The notes: a model not told the origin generated them from the sequence alone. A stretch of 64,000 nucleotides of DNA from an uncultured Psychromonas sp. (GCF_947489755.1 NZ_CANLFB010000001.1:124001-188000), one strand, 5' to 3'. Shown: positions 18,979 to 28,967, counted from the stretch's first letter. Made by a program: numbers and translations.

Positions 18979-21066
18979 ATGGAAAACATGAAATTTAGAA
19001 ATCTTAAACAAATAATATTGCTGAGTGTGGGTGTCGCTTTGTTATTTGTATCTTCTTTCTCAGTTGCTGAATCGCAATTAATAAAGCTTAATGTAAACCC
19101 TCTTTCGGAAGGGAAGTTTGAATTGAATTTTGAATTCAATGATGACATTGATACTTACACTGAGAAATTACATTATCGTCCTAATAAACTGGTCATTGAT
19201 GTTAAAGATGCAAGTTCATTACTTGAATTAAACCCTATCGGAATCAATAAAAATGGTGTCGAGAGTGTTGAAGCAATACGCATGAACGGCGGCTTACGTT
19301 TAGTTATTATGATTGATGAATTGATGCCTTATTATGTTTCTGATCAAGGTGAAAATTTAATCGTTCGTTTCGGAGACACTGAAAAAAGATCTGTTGCAAC
19401 TGAAGCTGAATCTGCAGTAGCGGCTGCAATTATTCAAAATACAGGTGATCAAACTGCACAGAAAACATTAAATGAAGCGGCTGAAAAAGCACGTAAAGCG
19501 GCTTTGATTGATAGACCTAAAGGTTATGTTAATACTATTTCTGATATCGATTTTAAACGAGGAACGGAAGGTCAAGGTAAACTGTTTGTTTACTTAGATA
19601 ACTCAAGCGTTGCTGTTGATATACAGCGTCGTGACCAACAACTCATCGTTGAATTTCAAAGTACTTATATTCCAGATGATTTCTTATACATCATGGATGT
19701 TGTCGATTTTGCTACTACGGTAGAAAAGATAGAAACATTTCGAGAAAATGGAAAAACACGTTTCGTATTTAATATAAAAGATGAATATAACTATCGTTAT
19801 GATCAATTAGATACTTTATTTATGGTTGAAGTATCTAAAAAACCAAAAGATGAAGCTGACACTCCTTATGAAGGGAAAGCTATTTCACTTAATTTTCAAG
19901 ATATTCCTGTCCGTACAGTATTACAGTTAATCGCTGATTTTAATGGCTTTAACTTGGTTATTACTGACTCAGTAAGCGGTAATATTACATTACGTCTTGA
20001 TGATGTTCCTTGGGAACAAGCGTTAGATATTATTCTTAAGGTAAGAGGTTTAGGTAAGCGCATGGATGGAAATGTGCTTATGATTGCTCCTGCTACTGAA
20101 CTTGCTGCAAAAGAACGTGAGCAATTAGAATCTAATAATGAAGTTGCTGCTTTAGCCCCATTATATTCTGAGTTTATTCAAATTAATTATGCAAAAGCAG
20201 CGACGATTGCAACTATGCTATCAAGCCAAAGCGCAAGTTTATTGTCGGAACGTGGTAATGTAACGGTTGATACACGTACGAATACCTTGTTAATTAAAGA
20301 TACGGCGGCTGTTATTGATTCAGTTAAAGAAATTATTGATGTTTTAGATGTTGCGGTTCGACAGGTGGTTATTGAAGCGAGAATGGTAACTGTTAGTGAC
20401 TCTGTTGGTGAAGATTTGGGTATTACATGGGGACTTGATACGTCTTCAGCCTCTTCTGACTCTACATTAAACACGTTAGATGTTAACTTACCTATCTCTA
20501 CCTCTGCTGGTACACTTGGATTTCAAGTTGCTAAGTTAGCTAATGGTAATATCCTAGACTTAGAGTTATCTGCTTTAGAACAAGAAAGCAAAGCAGAAAT
20601 TATTGCAAGTCCTCGTATTACAACATTGAATCAACAAACGGCTTATATTGAGCAGGGTACTGAAATACCTTATGTAGAATCATCATCGTCTGGCGCTACA
20701 TCAGTTAGCTTTAAAAAAGCAGTATTAAGCTTACAAGTAACACCACAAATTACACCTGATAATAAACTGATTTTAGATTTAGTGATTACTCAAGACTCTG
20801 TTGGTGAAACTGTTACAACAAGTGATGGAGAGTCAGTTTCTATTGATACACAAGAGATTCAAACTCAGGTATTGGTCGATAACGGTGAGACATTAGTTTT
20901 AGGTGGTATTTACCAACAGCAAATTACAGATACGGTTAGTAAGGTACCATTCTTAGGTGATATTCCTTATCTTGGTTTCTTTTTTAGAAACTCAGTTACC
21001 GACAATACTAAATCAGAATTATTAATTTTTGTTACACCGCGTATTGTTATGCAAACAAAATATTAA
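18979..21066 (+). CDS. pilQ: Type IV pilus secretin PilQ
   Basis: PilQ forms the outer-membrane ring through which the pilus passes. The frame is open from 18916. I chose the ATG at 18979 because AGGGA lies just upstream and the product (695 residues) then starts with a normal signal peptide (cleavage near 27-30 after SVAES). AMIN domains occupy the N-terminal third. An N0/STN domain starts near residue 295 (SLNFQDIPVRTVLQLIADF). An N1 domain follows, then the secretin core from about 460 with the VPFLGDIPYLGFFF signature near 655. A strong terminator follows, separating it from aroK. Confidence 0.93.
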   Translation: MENMKFRNLKQIILLSVGVALLFVSSFSVAESQLIKLNVNPLSEGKFELNFEFNDDIDTYTEKLHYRPNKLVIDVKDASSLLELNPIGINKNGVESVEAIRMNGGLRLVIMIDELMPYYVSDQGENLIVRFGDTEKRSVATEAESAVAAAIIQNTGDQTAQKTLNEAAEKARKAALIDRPKGYVNTISDIDFKRGTEGQGKLFVYLDNSSVAVDIQRRDQQLIVEFQSTYIPDDFLYIMDVVDFATTVEKIETFRENGKTRFVFNIKDEYNYRYDQLDTLFMVEVSKKPKDEADTPYEGKAISLNFQDIPVRTVLQLIADFNGFNLVITDSVSGNITLRLDDVPWEQALDIILKVRGLGKRMDGNVLMIAPATELAAKEREQLESNNEVAALAPLYSEFIQINYAKAATIATMLSSQSASLLSERGNVTVDTRTNTLLIKDTAAVIDSVKEIIDVLDVAVRQVVIEARMVTVSDSVGEDLGITWGLDTSSASSDSTLNTLDVNLPISTSAGTLGFQVAKLANGNILDLELSALEQESKAEIIASPRITTLNQQTAYIEQGTEIPYVESSSSGATSVSFKKAVLSLQVTPQITPDNKLILDLVITQDSVGETVTTSDGESVSIDTQEIQTQVLVDNGETLVLGGIYQQQITDTVSKVPFLGDIPYLGFFFRNSVTDNTKSELLIFVTPRIVMQTKY

Positions 21067-21088
21067 GTCTTAAATTCATTTAGTATTG

Positions 21089-21125
21089 AATAAGCCTGAA
21101 GTTTACCTTCAGGCTTATTTTTTTA
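21089..21125 (+). terminator. Rho-independent terminator after pilQ
   Basis: AATAAGCCTGAA (21089-21100) and TTCAGGCTTATT (21108-21119) form a perfect 12-bp stem. T-rich sequence follows to 21125. It separates the pil operon from the aroK-trpS block. Confidence 0.9.
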
Positions 21126-21129
21126 TGGC

Positions 21130-21159
21130 TTGCAATATATTGTTAACAATTGCGATAAT
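21130..21159 (+). promoter_or_regulatory. Candidate promoter for the aroK block, with an embedded palindrome
   Basis: TTGCAA (21130-21135) and GATAAT (21154-21159) are separated by 18 bases. The spacer contains the perfect 12-bp palindrome ATTGTTAACAAT (21139-21150), which could be an operator. It lies just after the pilQ terminator, where the aroK-aroB-damX-dam block needs a promoter. Confidence 0.45.
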
Positions 21160-21223
21160 AAGGCACTTCTCTTTAATTTTTAAGGGGTTTCCCAGTAATC
21201 AACCACTTGAGTAAAAATTCAAC

Positions 21224-21739
21224 ATGGCAGAACAGCGTAATATATTTTTAATTGGCCCAATGGGGGCTGGTAAAAGCACAATTGGTCGTCAACTTGCACA
21301 AATGCTGCATTTAGATTTCCTTGATTCAGATAGTGAAATTGAACGCAAAACTGGCGCAGACATCGCTTGGGTTTTCGACGTCGAAGGCGAAGAGGGCTTT
21401 AGAAATCGCGAACAAGAGATGGTAGATGAGCTAACCAAGAAACATGGTATCGTTTTAGCGACAGGCGGCGGAGCCGTTATTCGACAAGAAAATAGAACTC
21501 ATTTGTCAGCTCGAGGTATTGTTGTTTATTTAAAAACAAGTGTTCAAAAGCAACTTGCAAGAACATTAAAAGATAAACGCAGACCACTTCTACAGACTGA
21601 TGATCCTCAATCAGTACTAGAAACGCTAGCAGAAAAACGCAACGCACTTTATGAAGAAGCTGCGGATTATACTATTGAAACTGACGAGCAAAGTGCAAAA
21701 GTTGTTGCGAGTCAAATTATTGCTCTACTGGATTTCTAA
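21224..21739 (+). CDS. aroK: Shikimate kinase I
   Basis: This enzyme phosphorylates shikimate at O3 in the chorismate pathway. It has 171 residues and is nearly collinear with E. coli AroK. The P-loop GPMGAGKST is at 11-19. Asp34 and Asp36 in the DSDSEIE segment bind magnesium and shikimate. The GGG of ATGGGAV is near 80, and the lid arginine segment KRRPLLQ is near 119. It overlaps aroB by one base (TAATG). pilQ lies upstream beyond a terminator, as in many gammaproteobacteria. Confidence 0.96.
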   Translation: MAEQRNIFLIGPMGAGKSTIGRQLAQMLHLDFLDSDSEIERKTGADIAWVFDVEGEEGFRNREQEMVDELTKKHGIVLATGGGAVIRQENRTHLSARGIVVYLKTSVQKQLARTLKDKRRPLLQTDDPQSVLETLAEKRNALYEEAADYTIETDEQSAKVVASQIIALLDF

Positions 21740-22809
21740 TGGAAAAATTACTCGTTGATCTAGGTGATCGTAGTTACCCAATCTCTATTGGTTCAAACTT
21801 ATTGTCTGATACCTCTCTTTTTAGTAGTGCGATCAAAGGCAAAAAAGTCATGGTTGTGACTAATGATGTTGTTGCACCTCTATATTTAGAGGCTTGTAAA
21901 AAGACATTAAAAGACTATCAAATCGATGAGGTTATTTTACCTGATGGCGAGCAACATAAAACATTAAGCACATTCGAAATAATTTTAAGTGAATTACTAG
22001 CCAAAAAACATGGTCGAGATACAACTATTATTGCTCTCGGTGGTGGTGTTATTGGTGATATGGCAGGCTTTGCTGCTGCTTGTTATCAACGTGGTATTGC
22101 TTTTGTACAAATACCAACAACCTTATTATCACAAGTCGATTCCTCGGTTGGTGGTAAAACGGCCGTAAATCATCCTCTTGGCAAAAATATGATTGGTGCG
22201 TTTTATCAACCACAGGCAGTTATCATTGATATTGAGTGTTTAAAAACACTTCCTGATCGTGAGTTTGCTGCTGGTATGGCTGAAGTGATTAAGTACGGTA
22301 TCATTTATGATAAAGACTTTTTTAGCTGGTTAGAGTCAAATATAGAAGCGATTAAATCACTTGATCCAACGGCAATTGTTTATATGCTTAAACGTTGCTG
22401 TGCTATTAAAGCTGAAGTGGTCGCGTTAGATGAAAAAGAACATGGCATTCGTGCTCTATTAAATTTAGGTCATACTTTTGGTCACGCTATTGAAGCTGAG
22501 CAAGGTTATGGTAACTGGTTACATGGCGAAGCAGTTGCTGTAGGAATGGTCTTAGCTGCTGAAACGTCTTATATCCTAGGGTTAGTAGATCATAGTGACG
22601 TAGAACAAATAATTGATTTAATTGAAGCATTTGATCTACCGTTGACTGCCCCTGCTGATATGCAGTACAAGCATTTTGCTGAGCATATGCAATTAGATAA
22701 AAAAGTACTTAATGGTCAATTACGCTTGGTGCTACCGACTTCAGTAGGTACAAGTGCATTATTCGATAATGTTAGCGAGAAAGTACTTCGTGACGTCATA
22801 GAATCGTAA
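21739..22809 (+). CDS. aroB: 3-dehydroquinate synthase
   Basis: This NAD- and metal-dependent enzyme cyclises DAHP to 3-dehydroquinate, step two of the shikimate pathway. The 356-residue protein has the [14 protein letters not shown] motif near 100-113. The [18 protein letters not shown] motif is near 135-152. The metal-binding Glu and His residues are in the AEVIKYG and [12 protein letters not shown] regions. The start codon overlaps the aroK stop, so the two are coupled. damX follows after six bases. Confidence 0.96.
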   Translation: MEKLLVDLGDRSYPISIGSNLLSDTSLFSSAIKGKKVMVVTNDVVAPLYLEACKKTLKDYQIDEVILPDGEQHKTLSTFEIILSELLAKKHGRDTTIIALGGGVIGDMAGFAAACYQRGIAFVQIPTTLLSQVDSSVGGKTAVNHPLGKNMIGAFYQPQAVIIDIECLKTLPDREFAAGMAEVIKYGIIYDKDFFSWLESNIEAIKSLDPTAIVYMLKRCCAIKAEVVALDEKEHGIRALLNLGHTFGHAIEAEQGYGNWLHGEAVAVGMVLAAETSYILGLVDHSDVEQIIDLIEAFDLPLTAPADMQYKHFAEHMQLDKKVLNGQLRLVLPTSVGTSALFDNVSEKVLRDVIES

Positions 22810-22815
22810 TCGATT

Positions 22816-24474
22816 ATGGTCGAAAGAACATTAATTACTCTCCCTTCTCAGTTGCAGTTAATAGAACGACTACAACATCTTATCTATTTATCTTCTTCAC
22901 TTACTTTCGTTTCAGGAGAAGCTGGATCAGGTAAAACTACACTGATTGAAAACCTTTCTAATGCTTTACCGGGTGATTTACAGCAAGTTTATATCTCATT
23001 AGTTAATGAGCAGACAGAAAACGCATTACGCCAAAAAATTGTGGCGCAGTTTTATAATAAGGCATTATTTAATGCTGAAGATAAGCTATTAGATACGATT
23101 TTTCGATTACAACAGTCAGAGCAGCAAACCAAAAAAAAATTAATCATTATTGATAACGCCCAATATTTACCGGCTGGTTTTATCATTGAATTGTGTGAGT
23201 TATTTTCTGAACCTAATTTTACGCAAGATAATAACTTTAATATTTTGTTGCTGACTGATGAAAAAACGACAAAAGATTATATACATTATATTGATACTCA
23301 CTTAGTGAGTCGCCTCCAATCTACTTTGAATCATCTTGAGTTAACATTACCTGCATTAGATGGACAAGAAGCGAACGAACTCCTATTGCATAATTTTCAA
23401 CAAATAGGCTATCAGGCAAAATTACAACACCAAGACGCATTAAACCGTCAGTTAGCTTTATGCAATGGTAACCCACAAAAAATAATTGCACTCGCAGAAG
23501 GCTTAAACCAAGGTCTACTTGAAACTGTGCCACCTTCTTGGGTTAAAACAAAGCTTCCTGCTGTCTTATTAATGCTTATATTGGTCATTATTGTTAGTTT
23601 ATTAGCCGCTTATCTTTATCCTAAGTTTGTACCAAATTCGACAAAAATAGATGAGTCAGATAACGATTTACTGACAGAACGTACAATTACAGGAGTCGCT
23701 CCTACTGAATCGATAAAACAAGAGTCTCTTGCTAGTTCATGGGCTACTTTGGACCTTGAAGTTGAAAATAATCAGTCAATGGTTGGTTTATCTGATAAAA
23801 CGGAACAACGTACTGTCATTTCAGACAATCAGTTACTTGAGTTGACAGTATTAAGTGATACATCAAGTAACGATATTCCCAATCCATTAGCGAATAAAAA
23901 TACTGAACAATATCAAGTCCCTTTATTATTACAACTCCCTGTTGTTATTAATGATAACGTCATTAGCGAAGATGATTCATTTTCTGAAAGTGAGTTAATA
24001 AATACAAAACAAAAAGTGACGACAATCGCTGATAGCGATAACGGGGCAACAAGTGACAGTAATGATGAAGAAGTATTGAGTGTTGCAGACGAATTACTGA
24101 CGAATGTTTCATCTTCTGTTGTGAAAAAAGATAAACCTTTAATCTCTACGGAAAAAGAAGATAGTTTACTGACGGCTTCTTACATTTTACTGTCTAAAAA
24201 CCCTAATAATTTCACAGTACAAATTTCTGGAATGGCATCTCGTCGTTATTTAGCTATTTTTCAACAAAAATATGAATCAAATACAGAAAATGTGTTTTCC
24301 TATAAAACAATTCGAAATAATAAGCCTTGGTTTGTCGTCATTTATGGTGAGTATTCTTCGGTAGAATCTGCAAATTTGGCAATTAAAAGTTTACCTGAAG
24401 CATTTAAAGGTAGACCGACTTGGATAAAAACATGGCAAGCGGTACATAATGATTTGCGGTTGAATAATGAATAA
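22816..24474 (+). CDS. damX: DamX-like cell division protein: AAA ATPase, membrane helix, SPOR domain
   Basis: This 552-residue bitopic protein is positioned like damX. The N-terminus is an ExeA/GspA-like AAA ATPase with Walker A GEAGSGKTT at 34-42 and Walker B LIIIDNAQYL near 109-118. One membrane helix spans about 247-268. A long acidic, Ser/Thr/Asn-rich periplasmic linker follows. A C-terminal SPOR domain (about 464-545) should bind denuded septal peptidoglycan. Enterobacterial DamX has lost intact Walker motifs, whereas this one keeps them. Its last eight bases overlap dam. The role in septation is inferred from the family. Confidence 0.87.
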   Translation: MVERTLITLPSQLQLIERLQHLIYLSSSLTFVSGEAGSGKTTLIENLSNALPGDLQQVYISLVNEQTENALRQKIVAQFYNKALFNAEDKLLDTIFRLQQSEQQTKKKLIIIDNAQYLPAGFIIELCELFSEPNFTQDNNFNILLLTDEKTTKDYIHYIDTHLVSRLQSTLNHLELTLPALDGQEANELLLHNFQQIGYQAKLQHQDALNRQLALCNGNPQKIIALAEGLNQGLLETVPPSWVKTKLPAVLLMLILVIIVSLLAAYLYPKFVPNSTKIDESDNDLLTERTITGVAPTESIKQESLASSWATLDLEVENNQSMVGLSDKTEQRTVISDNQLLELTVLSDTSSNDIPNPLANKNTEQYQVPLLLQLPVVINDNVISEDDSFSESELINTKQKVTTIADSDNGATSDSNDEEVLSVADELLTNVSSSVVKKDKPLISTEKEDSLLTASYILLSKNPNNFTVQISGMASRRYLAIFQQKYESNTENVFSYKTIRNNKPWFVVIYGEYSSVESANLAIKSLPEAFKGRPTWIKTWQAVHNDLRLNNE

Positions 24475-25285
24475 AAAAAATAGAGCCTTTTTAAAGTGGG
24501 CTGGTGGTAAATACACACTAACAGAGCAAATTAATGCGCGTTTACCTGAAGCAAAGCGTTTAATAGAACCTTTTGTAGGCGCTGGATCAGTGTTTTTAAA
24601 TAGTGACTTTGACGAGTACATACTCAATGATATCAATCCTGATCTAATTGAGATGTATAAAATTATTAAGCGTAAGCCTAAGCAATTTATTCGTGACGCG
24701 AAGGTTTATTTTCAACCTGAATATAATCAAGAAGATGTTTATTATCAGCTGCGTGAAAAGTTTAATAAAAGTGAAGATGTTTATTTACGTTCATTATTGT
24801 TTTTATATATGAACCGTCATGGTTATAACGGTTTGTGTCGTTATAATAAAAGTGGTGGTTTTAATGTGCCTTTTGGTCGTTATAAACAACCTTATTTTCC
24901 AGAAAATGAATTATTATATTTTTCTGAAAAAGCCAAAAAAGCAACATTTACCTGTAAACCTTATCAAAAGCTGTTTTTATACTTGCGTGATAATGATGTG
25001 CTTTACTGCGATCCTCCTTATGTACCATTAAGTAAGAGTGCTTCTTTTACGAGTTATGCCACGCAAGGATTTAGTTTGGATGATCAAGCACAATTAGCAA
25101 AATTGGCGCGTGAGAGTAAAGCGGCTGTTCTGTTAAGCAATCATGATACAACGTTAACCCAAGAGTTATATCGTGATGCGGATTGCGATAAAATTTTTGT
25201 ATCACGTACCATTAGTAGTAAATCAACTGATCGTAAACCTGTTGCCGAATTATTTGCATTTTTCCCTGCGAAAAAATCAATCTAG
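24467..25285 (+). CDS. dam: DNA adenine methylase (GATC)
   Basis: Dam methylates adenine N6 in GATC and supports mismatch repair and replication timing. The 272-residue alpha-class methylase has KWAGGK near 10-15. The SAM-binding motif is PFVGAGS (35-41), and the catalytic DPPY is at 182-185, almost the same position as in E. coli Dam. It overlaps damX by eight bases, so translation is probably coupled. A run of eight A residues sits right after the start codon (24473-24480). rpe follows after 96 bp. Confidence 0.96.
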   Translation: MNKKNRAFLKWAGGKYTLTEQINARLPEAKRLIEPFVGAGSVFLNSDFDEYILNDINPDLIEMYKIIKRKPKQFIRDAKVYFQPEYNQEDVYYQLREKFNKSEDVYLRSLLFLYMNRHGYNGLCRYNKSGGFNVPFGRYKQPYFPENELLYFSEKAKKATFTCKPYQKLFLYLRDNDVLYCDPPYVPLSKSASFTSYATQGFSLDDQAQLAKLARESKAAVLLSNHDTTLTQELYRDADCDKIFVSRTISSKSTDRKPVAELFAFFPAKKSI

Positions 25286-25381
25286 AGCAAACATCGGAAA
25301 TAAAAATTAGTGTGTTAGGCATGGCTTAGGTAGAATAATACATTCATTATTTAGCTTATTTCTATCCAGGGACAAACTACC

Positions 25382-26053
25382 ATGACTGATTATTTAATTG
25401 CACCTTCGATCCTCTCTGCAGACTTTGCTCGTTTAGGCGAAGATGTTCAAAAAGTATTAGACGATGGTGCCGATGTAGTGCATTTTGATGTAATGGACAA
25501 TCATTACGTACCTAACCTAACGATCGGTCCAATGGTTTGTAAAGCATTACGTGACTTCGGTATTACAGCACCAATCGACGTACATCTAATGGTAGAGCCT
25601 GTCGATACTATGATTGTTGAGTTTGCTAATGCTGGTGCATCAATTATTACTTTCCACCCAGATGCTTCAAAACATGTCGATCGTTCATTACAGTTAATTA
25701 AAGACCATGGTTGTAAAGCTGGATTGGTATTAAATCCTGCCTCTTCATTAGAAGAATTAACACATGTTATGGATAGACTTGATGTGGTGTTATTAATGTC
25801 GGTAAACCCTGGTTTTGGTGGTCAATCATTCATTCCTCATACACTTGAAAAACTACGCCAAGTACGTAAATTAATCGATGATAGTGGCCGAGATATTCGC
25901 CTACAAGTAGATGGCGGCGTTAAAACTGACAATATTAAAGAGATTGCAGAAGCAGGTGCAGATATGTTTGTTGCAGGTTCAGCTATCTTTAATCAGCCAG
26001 ACTATAAAGCGGTTATTGACGATATGCGCGAACAGCTAGCTCAAGTAAAATAG
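25382..26053 (+). CDS. rpe: Ribulose-phosphate 3-epimerase
   Basis: This enzyme interconverts ribulose-5-phosphate and xylulose-5-phosphate in the pentose phosphate pathway. The 223-residue TIM barrel starts with [14 protein letters not shown]. It has metal-binding His and Asp in [12 protein letters not shown] (about 34-45) and IDVHLMVE (about 64-71), VNPGFGGQ near 141-148 and the catalytic Asp in QVDGGV near 174-179. CCAGGGAC precedes the start. It is followed by gph after 12 bases, the usual dam-rpe-gph-trpS order. Confidence 0.96.
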   Translation: MTDYLIAPSILSADFARLGEDVQKVLDDGADVVHFDVMDNHYVPNLTIGPMVCKALRDFGITAPIDVHLMVEPVDTMIVEFANAGASIITFHPDASKHVDRSLQLIKDHGCKAGLVLNPASSLEELTHVMDRLDVVLLMSVNPGFGGQSFIPHTLEKLRQVRKLIDDSGRDIRLQVDGGVKTDNIKEIAEAGADMFVAGSAIFNQPDYKAVIDDMREQLAQVK

Positions 26054-26065
26054 AGATGAGTTGAT

Positions 26066-26737
26066 ATGTCCCCAATTACTGATATTAAACTAATTTGTTT
26101 TGACCTTGATGGTACGTTAGTTAATAGCGTACCAGACTTACGTCTGGCATTAAATTCAATGCTAGACGATTTATCATTACCCAATGTGAATGGTCTAATT
26201 GTTAAAACATGGGTAGGTGATGGTATCCCAAAAATGGTTGAACGTTGTTTATTGCACGTTCAAGATAAGACGATATCTGATGCCGAATTAACGCAAGCCG
26301 TGACGATATTTGAAGGTTATTACCAACAATTTCTAAATACTGAGTCTGGTTTATACCCCGCAGTAAAAAGTACTTTATTTTCATTACAAGATAAAGGCTA
26401 TAAAATTGCTTTGATCACTAATAAATCAGAAAAATTCCTCCCTAAATTACTAAAGTATTTTGGAATAAATCGTTGTTTTGATTTATTAATTGGCGGTGAT
26501 ACGTTAGTTAAAAATAAACCTGATGCAATGCAAGTTAATCACGCCTGTGAGCATTTCAATATCAGTCAATCTCAAACCGTGATGGTAGGGGATTCTCGTA
26601 ACGATATTTTAGCGGGTAAAAATGCACAGGTAAAAACTATCGCGTTAACTTATGGGTATAACTTCGGTGATCCGATTGCGGATATGAACCCAGATTATCT
26701 TATTAATCATTTCGACGAATTATTAACATTGCTTTAA
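26066..26737 (+). CDS. gph: Phosphoglycolate phosphatase
   Basis: This HAD-type phosphatase removes phosphate from 2-phosphoglycolate, which arises partly from oxidative DNA damage repair. The 223-residue protein has motif I DLDGT (Asp13, Asp15), motif II near ALITNKS (about 114-120), and motif III/IV with Lys near 151 and MVGDSRND near 172-179. A helical cap domain sits between motifs I and II. It is 12 bases after rpe and 21 bases before trpS, forming one transcript. Confidence 0.93.
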   Translation: MSPITDIKLICFDLDGTLVNSVPDLRLALNSMLDDLSLPNVNGLIVKTWVGDGIPKMVERCLLHVQDKTISDAELTQAVTIFEGYYQQFLNTESGLYPAVKSTLFSLQDKGYKIALITNKSEKFLPKLLKYFGINRCFDLLIGGDTLVKNKPDAMQVNHACEHFNISQSQTVMVGDSRNDILAGKNAQVKTIALTYGYNFGDPIADMNPDYLINHFDELLTLL

Positions 26738-26758
26738 AAGCAGTGAAGGAAAGAAACA

Positions 26759-27760
26759 ATGACTAAACCAGTTGTATTAAGTGGCTGCCAACCATCAGGT
26801 GGCTTAACTATCGGTAACTATATGGGCGCATTGCGTCAATGGGTTGTAATGCAAGAAACACACGACTGTTTATTCTGTCTTGTTGATTTACATGCGATCA
26901 CAGTGCGTCAAGATCCAAAAGCCTTACGCAGTGCTATTTATGATGGTTTAGCGATGTATCAAGCTGTGGGTATTGACCCACAAAAAAGTACTATGTTTAT
27001 TCAATCTCAAGTGCCTGAGCATGCTGAATTATCTTGGATTTTAAATTGTCATACACAAATGGGTGAATTAAACCGTATGACGCAGTTTAAAGATAAATCA
27101 CAAAAGAACGTGACGAATATTAATGCAGGGTTATATAGCTACCCAGTATTAATGGCGGCAGATATTTTATTATACGGTCCACAAAGTGTACCTGTTGGTA
27201 GCGATCAGAAGCAGCATCTTGAATTAGCACGAGATATTGCAACGCGTTTCAATAATGCTTACGGTGATACTTTTGTTGTGCCAGAACCTGCTATCCCAGA
27301 GCATGGTGCACGTATTATGAGCTTGCAAGAGCCAACCAAGAAAATGTCTAAATCTGATGATAACGAAAAGAACTTCATTGCGTTATTGGAAGACCCTAAG
27401 AAGATAGCGAAGAAAATTAAAAGTGCAGCAACAGACTCTGATGAACAAGCGCGCATCTATTTTGATACGGCGGAAAAACCAGGTGTTTCTAATCTGCTAA
27501 CATTGCTTTCATGCTCTACTGGTAAATCAATCGAAAGCTTGATTCCTGAATATGAAGATAAAATGTATGGGCACTTAAAATCAGATACAGCAGATGCTGT
27601 TGTTACACTTTTAGAGCCAATTCAAGCTCGTTTTAAAGCGTTACGTGCTGATGAAGCTGCATTGCAGGCGATGGCAAGAGTAGGGGCATATAAAGCACGT
27701 GAACGAGCAGCGGAGACACTTGCTAAAGTGTATGATCGTGTGGGTTTCCTACCTAAATAA
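26759..27760 (+). CDS. trpS: Tryptophanyl-tRNA synthetase
   Basis: This class I aminoacyl-tRNA synthetase charges tRNA(Trp). The 333-residue protein matches the bacterial length. The HIGH-like element is TIGN within [11 protein letters not shown] (11-21). The KMSKS loop is at 195-199. [17 protein letters not shown] near 142-158 binds tryptophan and ATP. GAAGGA lies just upstream. It is the last gene of the aroK-trpS block and is closed by a strong bidirectional terminator. No trp leader or T-box structure was seen. Confidence 0.96.
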   Translation: MTKPVVLSGCQPSGGLTIGNYMGALRQWVVMQETHDCLFCLVDLHAITVRQDPKALRSAIYDGLAMYQAVGIDPQKSTMFIQSQVPEHAELSWILNCHTQMGELNRMTQFKDKSQKNVTNINAGLYSYPVLMAADILLYGPQSVPVGSDQKQHLELARDIATRFNNAYGDTFVVPEPAIPEHGARIMSLQEPTKKMSKSDDNEKNFIALLEDPKKIAKKIKSAATDSDEQARIYFDTAEKPGVSNLLTLLSCSTGKSIESLIPEYEDKMYGHLKSDTADAVVTLLEPIQARFKALRADEAALQAMARVGAYKARERAAETLAKVYDRVGFLPK

Positions 27761-27801
27761 AACCATTTATTACACCAATAATAAGACGTAATAAATAGAT
27801 A

Positions 27802-27832
27802 AAAAAAGGCTGATATTGAATCAGCCTTTTTT
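27802..27832. terminator. Bidirectional terminator between trpS and gloA
   Basis: AAAAAAGGCTGAT and ATCAGCCTTTTTT form a 13-bp stem with a five-base loop. A and T tracts on both sides let it serve trpS from the left and gloA from the right. Confidence 0.9.
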
Positions 27833-27899
27833 ATTTGAACATTTATATGTCGTTTTCCATTCAATACTGACTCATCAAGCTAAATAATGAGTCTATTAA

Positions 27900-28310
27900 T
27901 TAACTTTCGCCTAATCCTTTGCCAGCATCTTTCTTGTTAATTAATTCAATCATATAACCATCAGGGTCTTTTACAAACGCAATCACGGTAGTACCGCCTT
28001 TTACTGGTCCTGCTTCACGCGTGATAATGCCACCTAAGCTTTTTATTTTTTCACAAGTTTGGTAAATATCATCTGTTTCAATCGCGATATGGCCATAAGC
28101 ATTACCTAGGTCATAAGCGTCTGTACCCCAGTTATAAGTTAATTCAATAACTGTTGTGTCAAGTTCATCGCCGTAACCTAAAAATGCAAGTGTATACTTA
28201 TATTCAGCATTTTCTGACTGGCGTAACAATTTCATATCCAGTACATTTTGGTAAAAATCTAATGATTTTTGTAAATCAGTAACACGTAACATAGTGTGTA
28301 ATAAACGCAT
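27900..28310 (-). CDS. gloA: Lactoylglutathione lyase (glyoxalase I)
   Basis: GloA converts the hemithioacetal of methylglyoxal and glutathione to S-lactoylglutathione. The frame is open to 28358, but the ATG at 28310 gives 136 residues, matching the E. coli start [10 protein letters not shown], and follows an AAAGGA site. The metal ligands appear as His5 and the Glu, His and Glu in [15 protein letters not shown] and [21 protein letters not shown] is diagnostic. It complements mgsA, about 18 kb away. A hairpin terminator sits only about 28 bases upstream of its start. Confidence 0.95.
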   Translation of the reverse strand: MRLLHTMLRVTDLQKSLDFYQNVLDMKLLRQSENAEYKYTLAFLGYGDELDTTVIELTYNWGTDAYDLGNAYGHIAIETDDIYQTCEKIKSLGGIITREAGPVKGGTTVIAFVKDPDGYMIELINKKDAGKGLGES

Positions 28311-28337
28311 AATACTTGTCCTTTGTCGAAAATAGCT

Positions 28338-28372
28338 ATAAAAAAAGACGAATATCAATTCGTCTTTTTATC
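28338..28372. terminator. Hairpin terminator between the cytochrome c gene and gloA
   Basis: AAAAAGACGAAT and ATTCGTCTTTTT flank a short loop, with T/A runs on both sides. Reading leftwards it would end transcription from the cytochrome gene. It lies almost on top of the place where a gloA promoter is expected. Confidence 0.8.
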
Positions 28373-28417
28373 ATTTTTTATAATGCACAAGTTCAATAAT
28401 AAAGGCTTTAGCGTTTA

Positions 28418-28843
28418 TTATAAACCCTCAGTTAAGAACTTAACTGTGGCAATAATTTCATCGTCGCTACAATTACTACAAGTTCCTTTAGCTGGCATTG
28501 CATTAAAGCCTGAAAGAGCATGTTTAATTAACGTTTCTTCACCTTGTGCTATACGAGGTCCCCATGCTGCAGCATCTCCTTTGATTGGCGCTCCAGCAGC
28601 ACCAGTGCCATGGCAGGCTATACAAAATGTACCGTAAACTTGCTCACCAGTGCGTGGTTCTGCAGGCTCATCTGATGCACTAGCGGTATTAGCAGTGACA
28701 ATTTCACCATCTATATATACATCACTAATAGGAGCGATACGACTGGCAATCGCTTCATCAGAGAAATCTTGTGCAAAGCTTGATACGCTGAACAAGCTCA
28801 TTGAAAGAGTGATAAATAGGCTGAGACGTTTAATAAGGGTCAC
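28418..28843 (-). CDS. Secreted cytochrome c5-type electron carrier
   Basis: This 141-residue protein has a signal peptide (about 1-24, ending SSFAQ), an acidic/Ala/Glu linker (25-65) and a single class I cytochrome c domain. Haem is attached at Cys74, Cys77 and His78 (CIACH). Met116 is the likely sixth ligand. The extra pair Cys122/Cys125 forms the disulfide typical of cytochromes c5. It probably shuttles electrons in the periplasm between the bc1 complex and terminal oxidases or reductases. It is a single gene with its own terminator. Confidence 0.88.
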   Translation of the reverse strand: MTLIKRLSLFITLSMSLFSVSSFAQDFSDEAIASRIAPISDVYIDGEIVTANTASASDEPAEPRTGEQVYGTFCIACHGTGAAGAPIKGDAAAWGPRIAQGEETLIKHALSGFNAMPAKGTCSNCSDDEIIATVKFLTEGL

Positions 28844-28967
28844 ATGAACTCCTGTAAGTGTTAATAAAATGCCAATATTTTTACCAATCCTGGTAATTAT
28901 TGTGTATTTGCTGTGATTTTTTCAATTATAACGAGATTGCCTTTAACTACCAATCTCTTTATGGATA

